Assembly: GCA_902729315.2 (NCBI GenBank)
Contig: LR746277.1
Coordinates: forward strand, 3,353,001-3,417,000
Reading direction: 5' to 3'
DNA length: 64,000 nt
From: Spirodela intermedia
Lineage: Eukaryota > Streptophyta > Magnoliopsida > Alismatales > Araceae
Each line of letters opens with the position of its first letter. Position 1 is the first letter of the stretch. This document shows positions 36,990 to 48,875 of the stretch, one piece after another. Position numbers and translations under genes: made by a program. Below the pieces are notes generated by a model. The model saw nothing but the letters and a program-made list of their open reading frames with translations, searched no databases and was not told where the DNA came from.

Positions 36990-39715
36990 TCTCTCTTGAA
37001 ATACAACAAAATAAAATTTCCAAGGGTTCTATTAACAACCTTTGTTTAGCCATCAGCTTGGAGGTAGCTAATATTGACTAAAATAATTCAAAGCTCTTAT
37101 AAAGTGTTCACCAAAAATCAGACATGAATTTTGAGTCTCTACGAAGACTAATTTATTTATGAACTCTATGTTGATGTATAATTTTATTTTCAAAAAATAT
37201 TTTATTATTTAAACTACATCATTCATTTTTTTGTAGGTAATAAAATAGACCATTTTGTAAAATTGGCTCACCACTATGAAAATAGAATCTACTTCATTTT
37301 GTGTCTGTGGGAAGAAAATCTATAGAAATTTCAGCCTACAAATATTATTGTTCCTCCAAATCATAGACCATCTTAGAAATGAAAGTCCTTAATTGATAAA
37401 TCACATTTGTAAGCCTCTAAAGTTTAAGTGAAATTCTTATTTCTTGGTATAACTCTTTGAGTTAATCAAGTCCAGTAATTTCATCATGAAGGTTCCCCAA
37501 ATATGTTATTTTCCAACAAAAAGCATCTACAATATGATTCAATTTTTCAGACTTAGGTTCAATACAAAAATGTAAATCGTTGAATGAAAAAAACTCATTG
37601 GGTATTCATAATGTTAATAGAAGTCTAATCATTAGTTCATTTAAGAGACTGATCGTTGGTATACAAAAGAAATTCATGTTGAACACAAGTTTTGTACCCA
37701 AGTGTGTGAAGTAAGAACAAGTTAAAATTTTAATTCATGTGTCTAGTTTTTCCCAGCATCATAAAGTTTTTCATTATAGAAAGCTATAGGACAACATTCC
37801 TTGGACAGCACATCTCCTACCCAAGCTATCAAGACATCACATTTGACTTCAAAGAACTTTTCAAATTTTGGAAGTGCTAAACTATGAGAAAATATTTTTT
37901 CTCAATCAAATCAAAATTCATATTAGCTCTATTTCTTCATTTAAATTATTATTTTTCATACAGTCAGTAAATAAGGCCATAATTTTACTAAAGTTTTTGA
38001 TAACTTTTTGATAAAAAGATGTTAACCATAGAAACTTCAAACCTAATGCATGCTTCTTGGTGATTACCAATCTTTAAATGCCCTCACTTCTGCTTCATCT
38101 ATGCTAATCCCATATACACTCACAACATATGGCAAGGGCACTGAATTATTAGACATTTTTAGATAACTCATGCAGTTATCAAAATATTTTATATCAAAAA
38201 TATGATCAAAATATTGAACTTAAAAGATTGGCATATTCTTCATTTATCATATTGTATATCAAATTATTATCAAAATAAACAGCTATAAATTTACTAATAA
38301 AGTTTCAAAATGTACCTCACCATTTTCATAAATGTACTCAAAGCATTTGACACGTCAATAGATAGAATCAATCATTCATCAAGACCTACTTTAGTATTTT
38401 AAATATTTTTTCACTTATCTCTTAATCCAATTTAGATATAATAATACTTTTTCTTTCAATCTACTTTTGATAGAAACCTTTGAACTACAAAGCATATATA
38501 GTATATCATCAAGATATGAAATTAGAACTCTCTAATTAACTATGATTTTATTTATAACTCTATTGTTGACACACATACACCAACTTCTGTCAGATTTTAG
38601 AGCCACTAAAGGGAATATGAAGCATTGATTCATACTATCTCTAATCAATTCCTTTTCTAGTAAACCTATCACATGTTCTGGAAGAGTTTTACCTTCCTAT
38701 ACACTTATTCTACAATATGGGAGGTTAGATAAGTTGGCTCTAAGCACAAAATTAATAGCATGTTGTATGTCTCACATTAGTGGAATATGAGTAGAATATC
38801 TAGGATAACAAAAATTTCAAATAATAGATTTTGAACAGGTTCTCATATAATATGAGCTAATTTTTAATTCAAATAAAACACTTAAAAATCATAAATAAAT
38901 TAGTTTTTATCAATTTTGCTAAAAAAATCTGTTTGACTAATCAATGTTATCTACTTTTTTATTTTCACCCTTGTTGGAATTAGTTTCCTACATGGGGATT
39001 AATACAAACTACTTACTATATTTTTCAAACACAAATATTATCTTGCTATGATGAATGACATCAACATCAAATTACGAAGGTTTTCCAAAAATGATGTGAC
39101 ATGAATCTATCTTAAAAAATCACACTAAGCATCTTCTAAATAAGTTTTTTCAATGGAAAATTTCACCAAATACGTTTCAAAAACTCTAGGTTTCGTATCC
39201 CTTTTAATTTTATCAATTTAATATGCATGTGTGTGCATTGGTATGCAGCCCTAATTGTTTTATCACATTTGAAGACATAATATTTTCACTACTACCACAG
39301 TCAACAATAACTATGCATCTGGCTGTAAATCTTTTCAAACCTTGTTGTTCATGATGCACCTCATTCTAAATAGATGAAGTCATTGTGAATTTTCTTTCTT
39401 TCATAATGCATACAATAATCTTCTAACCACAACAAAATGTGATAGTGTTTCTCACTTATTAAATTGAATAAAAACATTTAGGCTGCATTTAACTTGATTA
39501 CTCTTATTAAATTTACTACTATGGGTAGTTTTCCAAAGGATAATGTAAACTTTGAATACATCCAGAATTCCAATGACTTTAAATTATTTTCCTCCTCTTA
39601 TAAAATTCCTAGTTGTTGATGAAAGACTATTTATGCTTTGAATAAGTTAAGGATCTTTTAATACTTTATCTTCAAGGAAATTGACTTCCTAGTATAATCC
39701 TCACTATTTAACACT
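36990..39715 (-). mobile_element. Decayed Ty3/gypsy fragment (protease, RT, RNase H, integrase), right arm
   Basis: On the minus strand the order is protease IVDCGSSENI (about 39310), RT NNRVINKI (about 38580), RNase H block IAFYNEKLYDAG (about 37790) and integrase core DSIFIVVSQFYKMVYFI (about 37310-37240). That order, with integrase last, defines Ty3/gypsy. Stops are frequent. The left arm lacks the RNase H-integrase part except for a short palindromic stretch at 36840-37060, so an internal deletion or foldback rearrangement joined the two. Confidence 0.78.
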
Positions 39716-39722
39716 AAATGTT

Positions 39723-40000
39723 TGACATGACTTAGTCATTGTATAATAAATCACGTAAATTTAAAATTTATAAAACGAGAAAACACTAATTTTTGGATAA
39801 TTAAAAATATTTATGAACAAATATATAAATTATAATTCAATATAAATTCTAAAAATAATGGTAATTTTTTAAATTGATCACAGGGATGTAAACTAATATC
39901 AGGTCAGTTTTTAGAGTTTTCTTCAAAGAATATGATTTTTTATAAATTTTATACTAGGAAAGGAAAGTAAAATATATTTAAAATTCACAAAAAAGGGAAA
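39723..40000 (-). repeat. Solo-LTR-like family, copy O, truncated
   Basis: Starts at the proper end (TGACATGACTTAGTCATTG) and follows the consensus for about 280 bp to the AAAGGGAAA block, where it stops abruptly. Confidence 0.75.
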
Positions 40001-40124
40001 AAAGGTTTTTCAAATTGTCACCGCCCCTTCCTCCTGCCTTCACCAATGATGCCTCTACCACCACCATTCATTTACCACCGTGGCCCAAAGCCCAACATTG
40101 GTCGCGGCCAAAATGAATTGGTTT

Positions 40125-40360
40125 CAGTTTGGACCCCCCCTTAAGGGAGCCACTTATTCGGCCTAGCCCATCTGACCGGCTCACCCACCAGGGCCACCAG
40201 GACCACCCGACCCACCTACCTAACCTGCCGGCCCAGCCCATATATCTGACACATCAACTAGGACAACCTGACCCAAGCCCACATGACCCGCCAACCCACC
40301 CACCTAACCCAGGCCACCTGACCTGCTGGCCCAACAACTAGGACCCCTTGACTTGACCCA
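40125..40360 (+). repeat. Proline-codon-rich degenerate tandem repeat
   Basis: Repeated variants of GACCCACC, CACCTGACC and CTGGCCCA over about 230 bp give a C-rich low-complexity patch. An open frame at 40129-40341 reads as Pro/Leu/Thr-rich and follows from the repeat composition. No gene called. Confidence 0.6.
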
Positions 40361-41097
40361 CCTGACCTACCTAACTGCCCAGATTCAGACAGCAAAGGTC
40401 TGTCTGCTTGCCATCTCCTCAACTATCTCATCAATTTCCCCAAGCCACTATTCTCACACTGCACCACAAAATGCTATAGATATCTTGGGAGCACTAGGCA
40501 AGTCCTCAAAATGCTAGCTGAAAAGTTACTTTAATGAGAGTGAGATGCATATCAGCTCAAATGAAGCGTCCGCTACTTACTTTAGATCTCTCGACCAACA
40601 AATTATCAGCACATTCAATTGTAGCTAATATGCAGTCATTTCCATCCAAAAGGTCTGCCCCTTGTGCTGCTACTTCTTACGATCAAGCTAGTGAGTCAGG
40701 TATGTGCATTTTCAATGCCCTCATTTTCTTGAGTAACTGAATCCTACAAGAAATTAGTTAGGGCTGACTTGGCTGATACTTATCAGAGACTTAGGACTTG
40801 ATTCTAATGATAGAAATCATAAGGGCACTAGTGATTATGTCAAACACTCCTTGCAATAAATTCAAGAGAAATCAACTATATAGATACTTCTCCTTTATTT
40901 TTATACTCTAATAAAACCCCCACTTTCCCAACATTCATTTCTCTTCAAGGAGCTATATATTTATATTGTCACAATGTATGGTCACCATACTTGCATCATT
41001 TTTAGTTATGCATCCATGGGCAATGATGTGACCCATTTTGGTATAAAATTGATAATATGAAGATCTATGAGAATGAATCAAAGTAGAACAAGATAAA
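40361..41097. other. No gene seen
   Basis: No recognisable domain, RNA gene or repeat. Confidence 0.5.
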
Positions 41098-41352
41098 TGA
41101 AACAATAGGTGCATGGTATAATGCGAGGATGGAGAAATGAGAGACCCATGATGTGCTCAACCTTTTATTCTCATGATTATGATACTCCCTTTCCCCTATT
41201 CAACCTTTTTTTAGGAATCCTGTGGTCATCATGATGAAGATCAAGATTGAATGGGGGAATGGTAGCATCATAATTGTGAGAATAAAAGGTTGAGCACATC
41301 ATGAGTCTCTCATTTCTCCATCCTTGCATCACACCGTACACCTATTGTTTCA
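41098..41352. repeat. Foldback element: 255-bp inverted repeat, arms ~110 bp
   Basis: The left arm starts TGAAACAATAGGTG and runs through CTCAACCTTTTATTCTCA to about 41210. The right arm (about 41238-41352) is its reverse complement, with the arms matching at most positions and a loop of about 27 bases. The ends coincide with the truncated start of repeat copy G. It could be a foldback MITE or a rearrangement palindrome; a transcript would fold into a long hairpin. Confidence 0.85.
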
Positions 41353-41557
41353 AACAGTGGGGTGGAGCCATGAATAGTGGGCTCGAGCGAGTAAAGATTA
41401 GTAGCAAACACATGTGCGTCACTCCTCTTCTACGTCACCGATGGTCAGTCAGCCATGGGGCAAAGAGTGGTCATATACACGTGAGAGAGAGTCTTATTGA
41501 TCATAAAATCTTATGTTATATATACACCTCAAACCTCATAAAATAATTGATGTGGAA

Positions 41558-44500
41558 TGATGTCTTCATTATCATGAGTTAATAATTAGTAAATAATATA
41601 GTTTTAGCCTTAACTCATGATAAATAGACTTATATTTGTGCTAAAGTGTGAAAAGTAGTTTTCTATTGATAATTTGAATTTTTAGATGATTATGTGATTT
41701 TACATGAATTTATATAATTTTTACAGTCTTACTTTTGAGATAAATGAAGAAAAAGAAATAAAAAATAAGACAAAATGAGGGGGACCCGCCGACAAGCCGG
41801 GCCCGTGACGTGACTTAGTCGTTGTATATTAAATCACGCAAATATAAAATTTATAAAACTAGAAAATACGAATTTTCAAATATTTAGAAATATTTCTAAA
41901 TAAATATATCAATTATAATTCAATAAAAATTCCAAAAATATCGGTAATTTTCCAAGTCCATCACAGGGATGTAATATAATATCTGGTAATTATTCAAAAT
42001 TTTTCTCAATGAATACGATTTTTTATGAATTTCATACTAGGAAATAAAAAGGAAATATATTTAAAATTCCTAAAAAAAGGGAAATAAGGGCATGGACGTT
42101 AGGATGATGTCAGCACCTGGCGAACGCGAATCGAGTGGAAATAGAGTTCCATCCAGTGATTCTTATGTAAGTGATTATAGACGATTTAGTTGATCAAATT
42201 AAAATTTATAAAAACTGAAAGAATCGTAATAGAATAAAGTATATTTTGGTAAATTAAAAACATAGAAAATTATCATTAAATGAAGCGTAAAGTAAATTGA
42301 AAGTAGGAAAATAGAGTTCTGGCGTTGCGATGGTGATGCGTCGGTGATGCATTAGAATCTTGAGCATTCGGGAAGATTGTCATGTAATGTCCACAGCCTC
42401 AAAGGCTCTCCTTGCACAAAGACGACGTGGGTAATCTCTAGATCTTCTCGCAAAGTCTAGAGATCAATAAAGTGGGTCGTTGAATTATCTCCAGCAGCTG
42501 TCACTCGGTGGAGTGGAGAAACGGCGACTTTGAGGCTCTCCGGCGACTATCACCCGATGGAGAAGAGTTGGATGGAGGTGGGGTGCGTGTCAAGGAGCTT
42601 CATCCTCAGGTCCGCACAACAAGAGGAGGCTCTTCATCGCATCTGATATGCTCTCAAGAGGTGGCGACTCGTCTCCCGACGGATCATCCTCTTCCCGACG
42701 ACGGCTTGTTCGTCGATCAATCGGAGATGATTTACTCGATAGATTCACAATCCTTTTATTGCGAATTGTTCAGCAATTTTAGTAGCAATGCTCCGTGAAT
42801 TATGTTGATGAGATTTTCGCCGATGATCCAACGATTCTTGTTGCTTAATCCTTCACCGGCGATCTGTAAGAAAGTCGCGATGATCAGATAAAAATATATG
42901 AATTTTGACTCTAGGAGGATTTGAACCCGTGTTGGTCGCCCGCCTGTGAGGAAGGTGTGACGTAGGTTTAGTCCCACATCGGTTGTGCGCCGATTTTTTG
43001 AGCAAATATATAGTAATGTTAGCTTTATAAGCAAAGTCCCTTTTCTCGCGTGTACGACCACTCCTTGCCCCACAGCCGGCTGGCCACCGGTGACATGGAA
43101 GGAAAGTGGCATACACGTGCCCCTATCGATCCAAGCTAAGCCGCTCGAGCCCTTGCTCGCGGCTACTCCCCGACTACGCTTCCGACCCGCTTGGGGGCCT
43201 GGTTGGCCGGCAGCGTCCCCCATTTTGTAATATTTTTATTTTTATTTTTTGTTCTTCATTTATCTTAAAAGTAAGACTATAAAAATCGTATAAAATCACA
43301 TAATTACCCAAAAATTCACATTAATCAACTGAAAACCACAAATCATACTTTAACACAAATATAAGTCTATTTATCATGAGTTAAGGCTAAAACTATATTA
43401 TTTACTAATTATTAACTCATGATAATGAAGACTTATTAGCTCGCAAGTGGGTCGGAAGCTCAGTCAAAGAGTAGCCGCGAGTAGAAGCTCAAGCGACTTG
43501 GATTGATAGGGACACGTGTGCGCTACTCCCCTTCCACATCACTAGTGGCCAACTGGCTGTGAGGCAAGGAGTGGTCGTACATACGAGAGAAGGAACTTTG
43601 CTTAAAAATATAGCATTACTATATATTCGCCCAAAAAATCGACGCACAACCGATGTGGGACTAAACCCGTCACACCTTCCTCAGAAGGGGTAGACAACCG
43701 ACACAGGTTTGAATCCTCCTAAAGTCAAAATTCATATATTTTTATCTGATTATCACGACTTTCCTATAGATCGTCGGTGAAGGATTAAGCAACGAGAATC
43801 ACTAGATCATCGACGAAAATCTCGTCAATACGATTTGCAGAGCATTGCAGAGCATTGCTACTAAAATTACTAAATGATTCGCAATAAAAAGATCGCGAAT
43901 CCATCGAGTAAATCATCTCTAATTGATCGACAAATAAGTTGTCATCGGGAAGAAGACAATCTGCCGGGAGACGAGTCGCCACCTCCTAAGAGCATACCAG
44001 ATGCAATGAAGAGCCTCATCTTACTACGTGAATCTGAGGATGAATCTCCTTGACACGCGCCCCACCTCCATCCAGCTCCTCTCCATCATGTGATAGCTGC
44101 TAGAGAGCTGCAAAGTCATCATTTTTCCACTCCGTTGGGTGACAGCCGCCGGAGAAGATTCGATGACCCACTTCATTGATCTCTAGACTTTGCGAGAAGA
44201 TCTAGAGATTACCCATATCATCTTTGTGCAAGGAGAGCCTCCGAAGCCGTGGACACTACACAATGATCCTCCCGAACGCTCAGGATTTTGGTGCATCACC
44301 AATGCATTGCCGTCGTGACGTCAAAACTCTGTTTTCTTGCTTTCAATTTACTTTATACTTCATTTAGTGATAATCTTTGTGATTTTAATTTACTAAAATA
44401 TACTTTGTTCTATTACGATTCTTTTAGCTTTTATAGATCTTAATTTGATTAATTAAATCATCTGTAATCACTTACGTAAAAATCGTCGAGTGGAACTCTA

Positions 44501-44834
44501 TTTCTGCCCAATTTGCGTTTGTCGGGCGCTGACGTCATCCTAACATTTGCACCCTTATTTCTTTTTTTCGTGAATTTTAAACATATTTCCTTTTCATTTC
44601 CAAGTATAAAATTCATAGAAAATCGTATTCATTGAGAAAAATATGAATAATAACCAGATATTATATTACATCCCTATGATCAACCTGAAAAATTACTACT
44701 ATTTTTAGAAGTTTTATTGAATTATAGTTGATATATTTATTTAGAAATACTTCTAAATATCTGAAAATTCGTATTTTCTAGTTTTATAAATTTTATATTT
44801 ACGTGATTTAATATACAATGACTAAGTCATGTCA
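41558..44834 (+). repeat. Solo-LTR-like copy D/F, inserted in G and split by E
   Basis: Pieces 41558-41805 and 43444-44834. Starts TGATGTCTTCATTATC (two bases short of consensus) and ends GACTAAGTCATGTCA. Flanking 5-mers TGGAA (41553-41557) and TAGAA (44835-44839) agree at four of five positions and fit a target duplication. Confidence 0.82.
41806..43438 (-). repeat. Solo-LTR-like copy E, innermost (1633 bp)
   Basis: Full-length copy from TGACGTGACTTAGTCG to GAAGACTTATTA. Flanked by GCCCG (41801-41805) and GCTCG (43439-43443), a 5-bp target duplication with one change. The sequence joined across it restores the consensus GGGCCCG/CAAGCGGGTCGG of copy D/F, so E inserted there. It contains AGTCCCACATCGGTTG at 42971 and an open frame at 42508-42798 that also recurs in other copies. 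Confidence 0.86.
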
Positions 44835-46282
44835 TAGAACTAAACCAACTTCTTGAAGGTTTTCAATACTTTTAATACCTAAATACCTCTCATTTATAAG
44901 AACAAGATACCCTTATGACGTCATTTTATAAGGATATTTGAGTACTTATTTCACTCTTTCTCATATAGGCAAATGAATAGCAAGGGTTCGAATCTTACTA
45001 GAGCCAAAACTCATATTTTTATTTAATTAAATTTTGATTTTCCTATAGATTACCAGTGAATGATTAAGTCGTTATAATTGCTCAATCATTGGCAAAAATC
45101 CCATCAATATGATTCACGGAACATCATTACTAAAATTGTTGAATAATTCTAGATAAAAGGATCATGAATCCATCGAGTAAATCATCTATGATTAATCGAA
45201 GAGCTAACTGTCATCAAGAAAAAGACAATCCGCCAAGAGACTAGTAACCACCTCTTGAAAGCATATCAGATGTGATGAAGAGCATCATCTTGTTGCTCGG
45301 ACCTAAGGATAAAGCTCTCTAAGGTATGCCTTACCTCCATCTAACCCATCTCTATCAATTGACAATCACTAAAGAGCTATAAAGTTGTCCTTTTTTTACT
45401 CCACCGAATGACAGCTATCAGAGATGATTCAACAACCCACTTCATTGATTTCTAGATTTCACAAATAAATTTAAAAATTATCTATGTAATCTTTGTCCAA
45501 GGAGAACCTTTGAGGTCATAGACAATGTAAAATAATCCTCTCAAATGTTTAAGATTCTAATGCATCACTAACACATTGTCGTCATGATGGTGGAACTCTA
45601 CTTTATTATGATTTAACTAATTTAACTTTCATCATCATTTTTTAGATTTTGAAAGGAGAGTCAACAAATTCTCAAGTCACTCATGTCTAAGGAGAGTCTC
45701 TTGAGGCCCCAAACATTGCACAATAACTATCCCAAACACACAGAATTCTGACAATCACTATTGTGATGCCAAAACTCTGTCTTTCTTACTTTTAATTTAA
45801 TTTTCACTTAATATAATAATACTTTGTGTGATTTCAAGTTTTAAACTCTTCTTCATTAAATTACGACTCTCCTCACTTTTATATATCTTAATTTGACTCC
45901 TTAAATCATATGTAATCGCTTATGTAAGAATCACTAAGAAAAACTCTATTTCTACTCGATTAACATTCATCACGATGCTAACATTATTCTGAGATTCACA
46001 CCTTTATTTCACTTTTTTGTTAATTTAAATATACTTTATATTCATCATTTAGTATAAAGATGATAAAAACTCAAATTTTTTTAAAAAATTCTTAAATATT
46101 ATCATATATTATCTTACATCTTTGTGATTGGCTGAGAAATTTATCATTATTTTTGAAAACTTTTAACAAATTAGAATTGATTTATTTATTTTACTATATT
46201 TATAAAAATCTAAAAATTGATATTTTTTATTTTATAAATTTAAAATTTATGTGATTTATTATACAACGACTAAGTCACGTCA

Positions 46283-46811
46283 ACATCCTCAATGACTTTC
46301 AATCTCCTCTTTTAATGGTGCCATGTGTAAGTGCCTACTAACTTTAATTTAGTCACATCATCTCCAAATCAAATCTCATTTGTGTAAGGGTGTGTTGACT
46401 TCTTGAAAATCATAAAATAGTATTGAAAGTTTCAAAATTTCTCTTATGTTAGTAGAAAACCAATTATAACATAAAAACTTTACAATAAAATTCTAAAAAC
46501 TTTTCTAAAATGTTAAGCTACATCAGAAGTTCAAAGAAATAAGAAACTTATACTTTTCATATGATAACATGCTAGATCATAGGATTTAAGCTCTTAAACA
46601 TGATAATTCTAACTCTTTACACATGATAATCAACATGTTATCAATGAACATCTCACTAAAGTCTCTTGTCTTTGACCTTGATATTCTTAGAAATACTCAA
46701 TAAAAGAGGTGCCAAGTCATCTACAATGTGACGAAGGGAGTGATCAAGTTTGGAAGAAATGGGTGCAGTTGATCCAAGCAAAAATAATTGACGTTAGATT
46801 CTTGTGCATGG
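46283..46811. other. No gene seen
   Basis: Spacer between repeat copies G and H with no recognised feature; it ends in the target duplication GTAAT. Confidence 0.5.
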
Positions 46812-46816
46812 GTAAT

Positions 46817-47894
46817 TGATAAGTCTTCATTATCATGAGTTAATAATTAGTAAATAATATAGTTTTAGCCTTAACTCATGATAAATAAACTGATATTTAT
46901 GTTAAAGTGTGAAAGGTGGTTATGAGTTGATTAATGTGAATTTTTGAGTAATTATGTAGTTTTTATATATATTTATATGATTTTGACAGCCTTATTTTTG
47001 AAATAAATGAAGAAAAAGAAATAAAAATAAAAATATAGCAAAATGAGGGGGATCCATTAACCAGTCAGGCTTGCAAGCAGGTCGGAAGCGCAATCGGGGA
47101 GTAGTTGCGAGTAGGGGCTTGAGCGACTTGGACCAATAGGGCATGTGTGCACCACTCCCCTTCTACGTCACCGGTGGCCAATCGACTATGGGGCAAGGGG
47201 TGGTCGTACACACACAAGAAAGAGACTTGATCAAAAATATAATATTACTATATATTCACCATAACCTTTACTACACAATGTCACCGGAAGCCAATCGGCC
47301 TTTGAGGCTGTGAACACTACACGACGATCCTCCCGAATGCTCAAGATTCCGGTACATCATCGACACATCGCCACCATAACGTCAGAACTTTGTTTTCCTA
47401 CTTTTAACTTAATTTTCATTTTATTTAGTGATAATTTGTTGATTATAAATTTACCAACCTATAATTCATTCAATTACGATTCTTTCAGCTTTTATATATC
47501 TTAATTTGATCAATTAAATCGTTTGTAATCAGTTACATAAGAATTGTCGAGCGGAAATAGAGTTTTGCTTGATTCACATTTGCTAGGCATTGACGTCATC
47601 CTAACGTCTACACCCTTATTTTTCTTTTTTGTAAATCTTAAATATATTTATTTTCATTCCTTAGTGTAAAATTCATAGAAAATGGTATTCTTTGAGGAAA
47701 ATTCTGAATAATTATTTGATATTGTATTACATCTTTGTGATCGAGTTGAAAAATTACTACTATTTTAGAAGTTTTATGAAATTATTATTAAGATATTTGT
47801 TCAAAAATATTTCTAAATATCTAAAAAGTCATATTTTCTAGTTTTATAAATTTTAAATTTGTGTGATTTGTTATACAACGACTAAGTCAAGTTA
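46817..47894 (+). repeat. Solo-LTR-like copy H, perfect 5-bp target duplication
   Basis: TGATAAGTCTTCATTATC... to ...GACTAAGTCAAGTTA. GTAAT lies immediately on both sides (46812-46816 and 47895-47899). The middle is deleted by some 600 bp relative to full copies (junction near 47285). Confidence 0.88.
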
Positions 47895-48875
47895 GTAATC
47901 AAAACCTCATGATCAAATAGAATAAAAAAGGGCAGAAATCATCAAGGACATATGAGGACAAATGAATAGTCCTTAAAAAGGCTTCATTATGATGAGTTAA
48001 TAATTAATAACTAATATAATTTATCCTTTAACTCATGATAAATAGACTTATATTTATGTTAAATTATGAAAAATAGTTTTCAATTGATTAATGTAAAGTT
48101 CTACCTAATTATGTGATTTTATGTGATTTTATATATTTTTATAATCTCATTTTTGAAATAAATAAAATTAAATTAAAAAAAAAAAAGTGGGCACCCACTA
48201 GCCAATCAGGCCTGTAAGCAGATCAAAAGTGCTGTTAAGGTGGAGCTGTGAGTAAGGGCTTGAGTAGCTATAGACCGATGGGGGCACATGTGTGTCACTC
48301 CCCTTCCACGTCACTAATGATCAGCTAACTATGGGGTAAAGAGTGGTCATACACAAATAAGAAACAAACTCATTGATTCTCAATCTCACATTACCATCTA
48401 TGCATCTCAACATTTGGCTTGACTAAATTGGTGGACACCTTCCTTGTAATATTTTGTAATATTTTAATACTAAAAATATCCCTTATTTATAATAGCGAGA
48501 TATCATGATAATGTCACTATATAAAGGTATTCGAGAACTTATTCTTACTCTCTCATATACTCAAATCCTACTAAAGCCCAAACTCATACTTTTATTTGAT
48601 TAAATTGTAATTTTCCTATAGATCACCTATGAAGGATTAAGCTATTAGAATCGCTTGATCATCGGCAAAAATCTCATTAATGTGATTAGTAGAGTATTGT
48701 CACTAAAAATTTTGAACGATTCACAATAAAAGGATCGTGAATCTATCAAGTAAATCATTTCTAATTGATCGACGAATAATTCGTCGTCAAGAAGAAGATA
48801 ATCTACTGAGACACGAGTCTCCACCTCTTGAGAGCATATCAAATGTAATGAAGAGCCTATTCTTACTACGTGGAC

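Larger units (their letters stand above)
41355..46282 (+). repeat. Solo-LTR-like copy G, outermost of a three-level nest
   Basis: Two pieces, 41355-41557 and 44835-46282, read as one copy once the inner elements are removed: the left piece stops at GATGTGGAA and the right resumes TAGAACTAAACC, which is the GATGTGGGACTAAACCC landmark with one 5-mer duplicated. It ends GACTAAGTCACGTCA. Its own left end is missing, starting next to the foldback element. Confidence 0.8.

Noticed and set aside
40129-40341. Proline-rich protein gene
   Set aside because: Degenerate C-rich tandem repeat; no signal peptide, no flanking gene structure.
42756-43223. 155-residue minus frame in repeat copy E
   Set aside because: Lies within a repeat whose other copies break this frame; no domain recognised.
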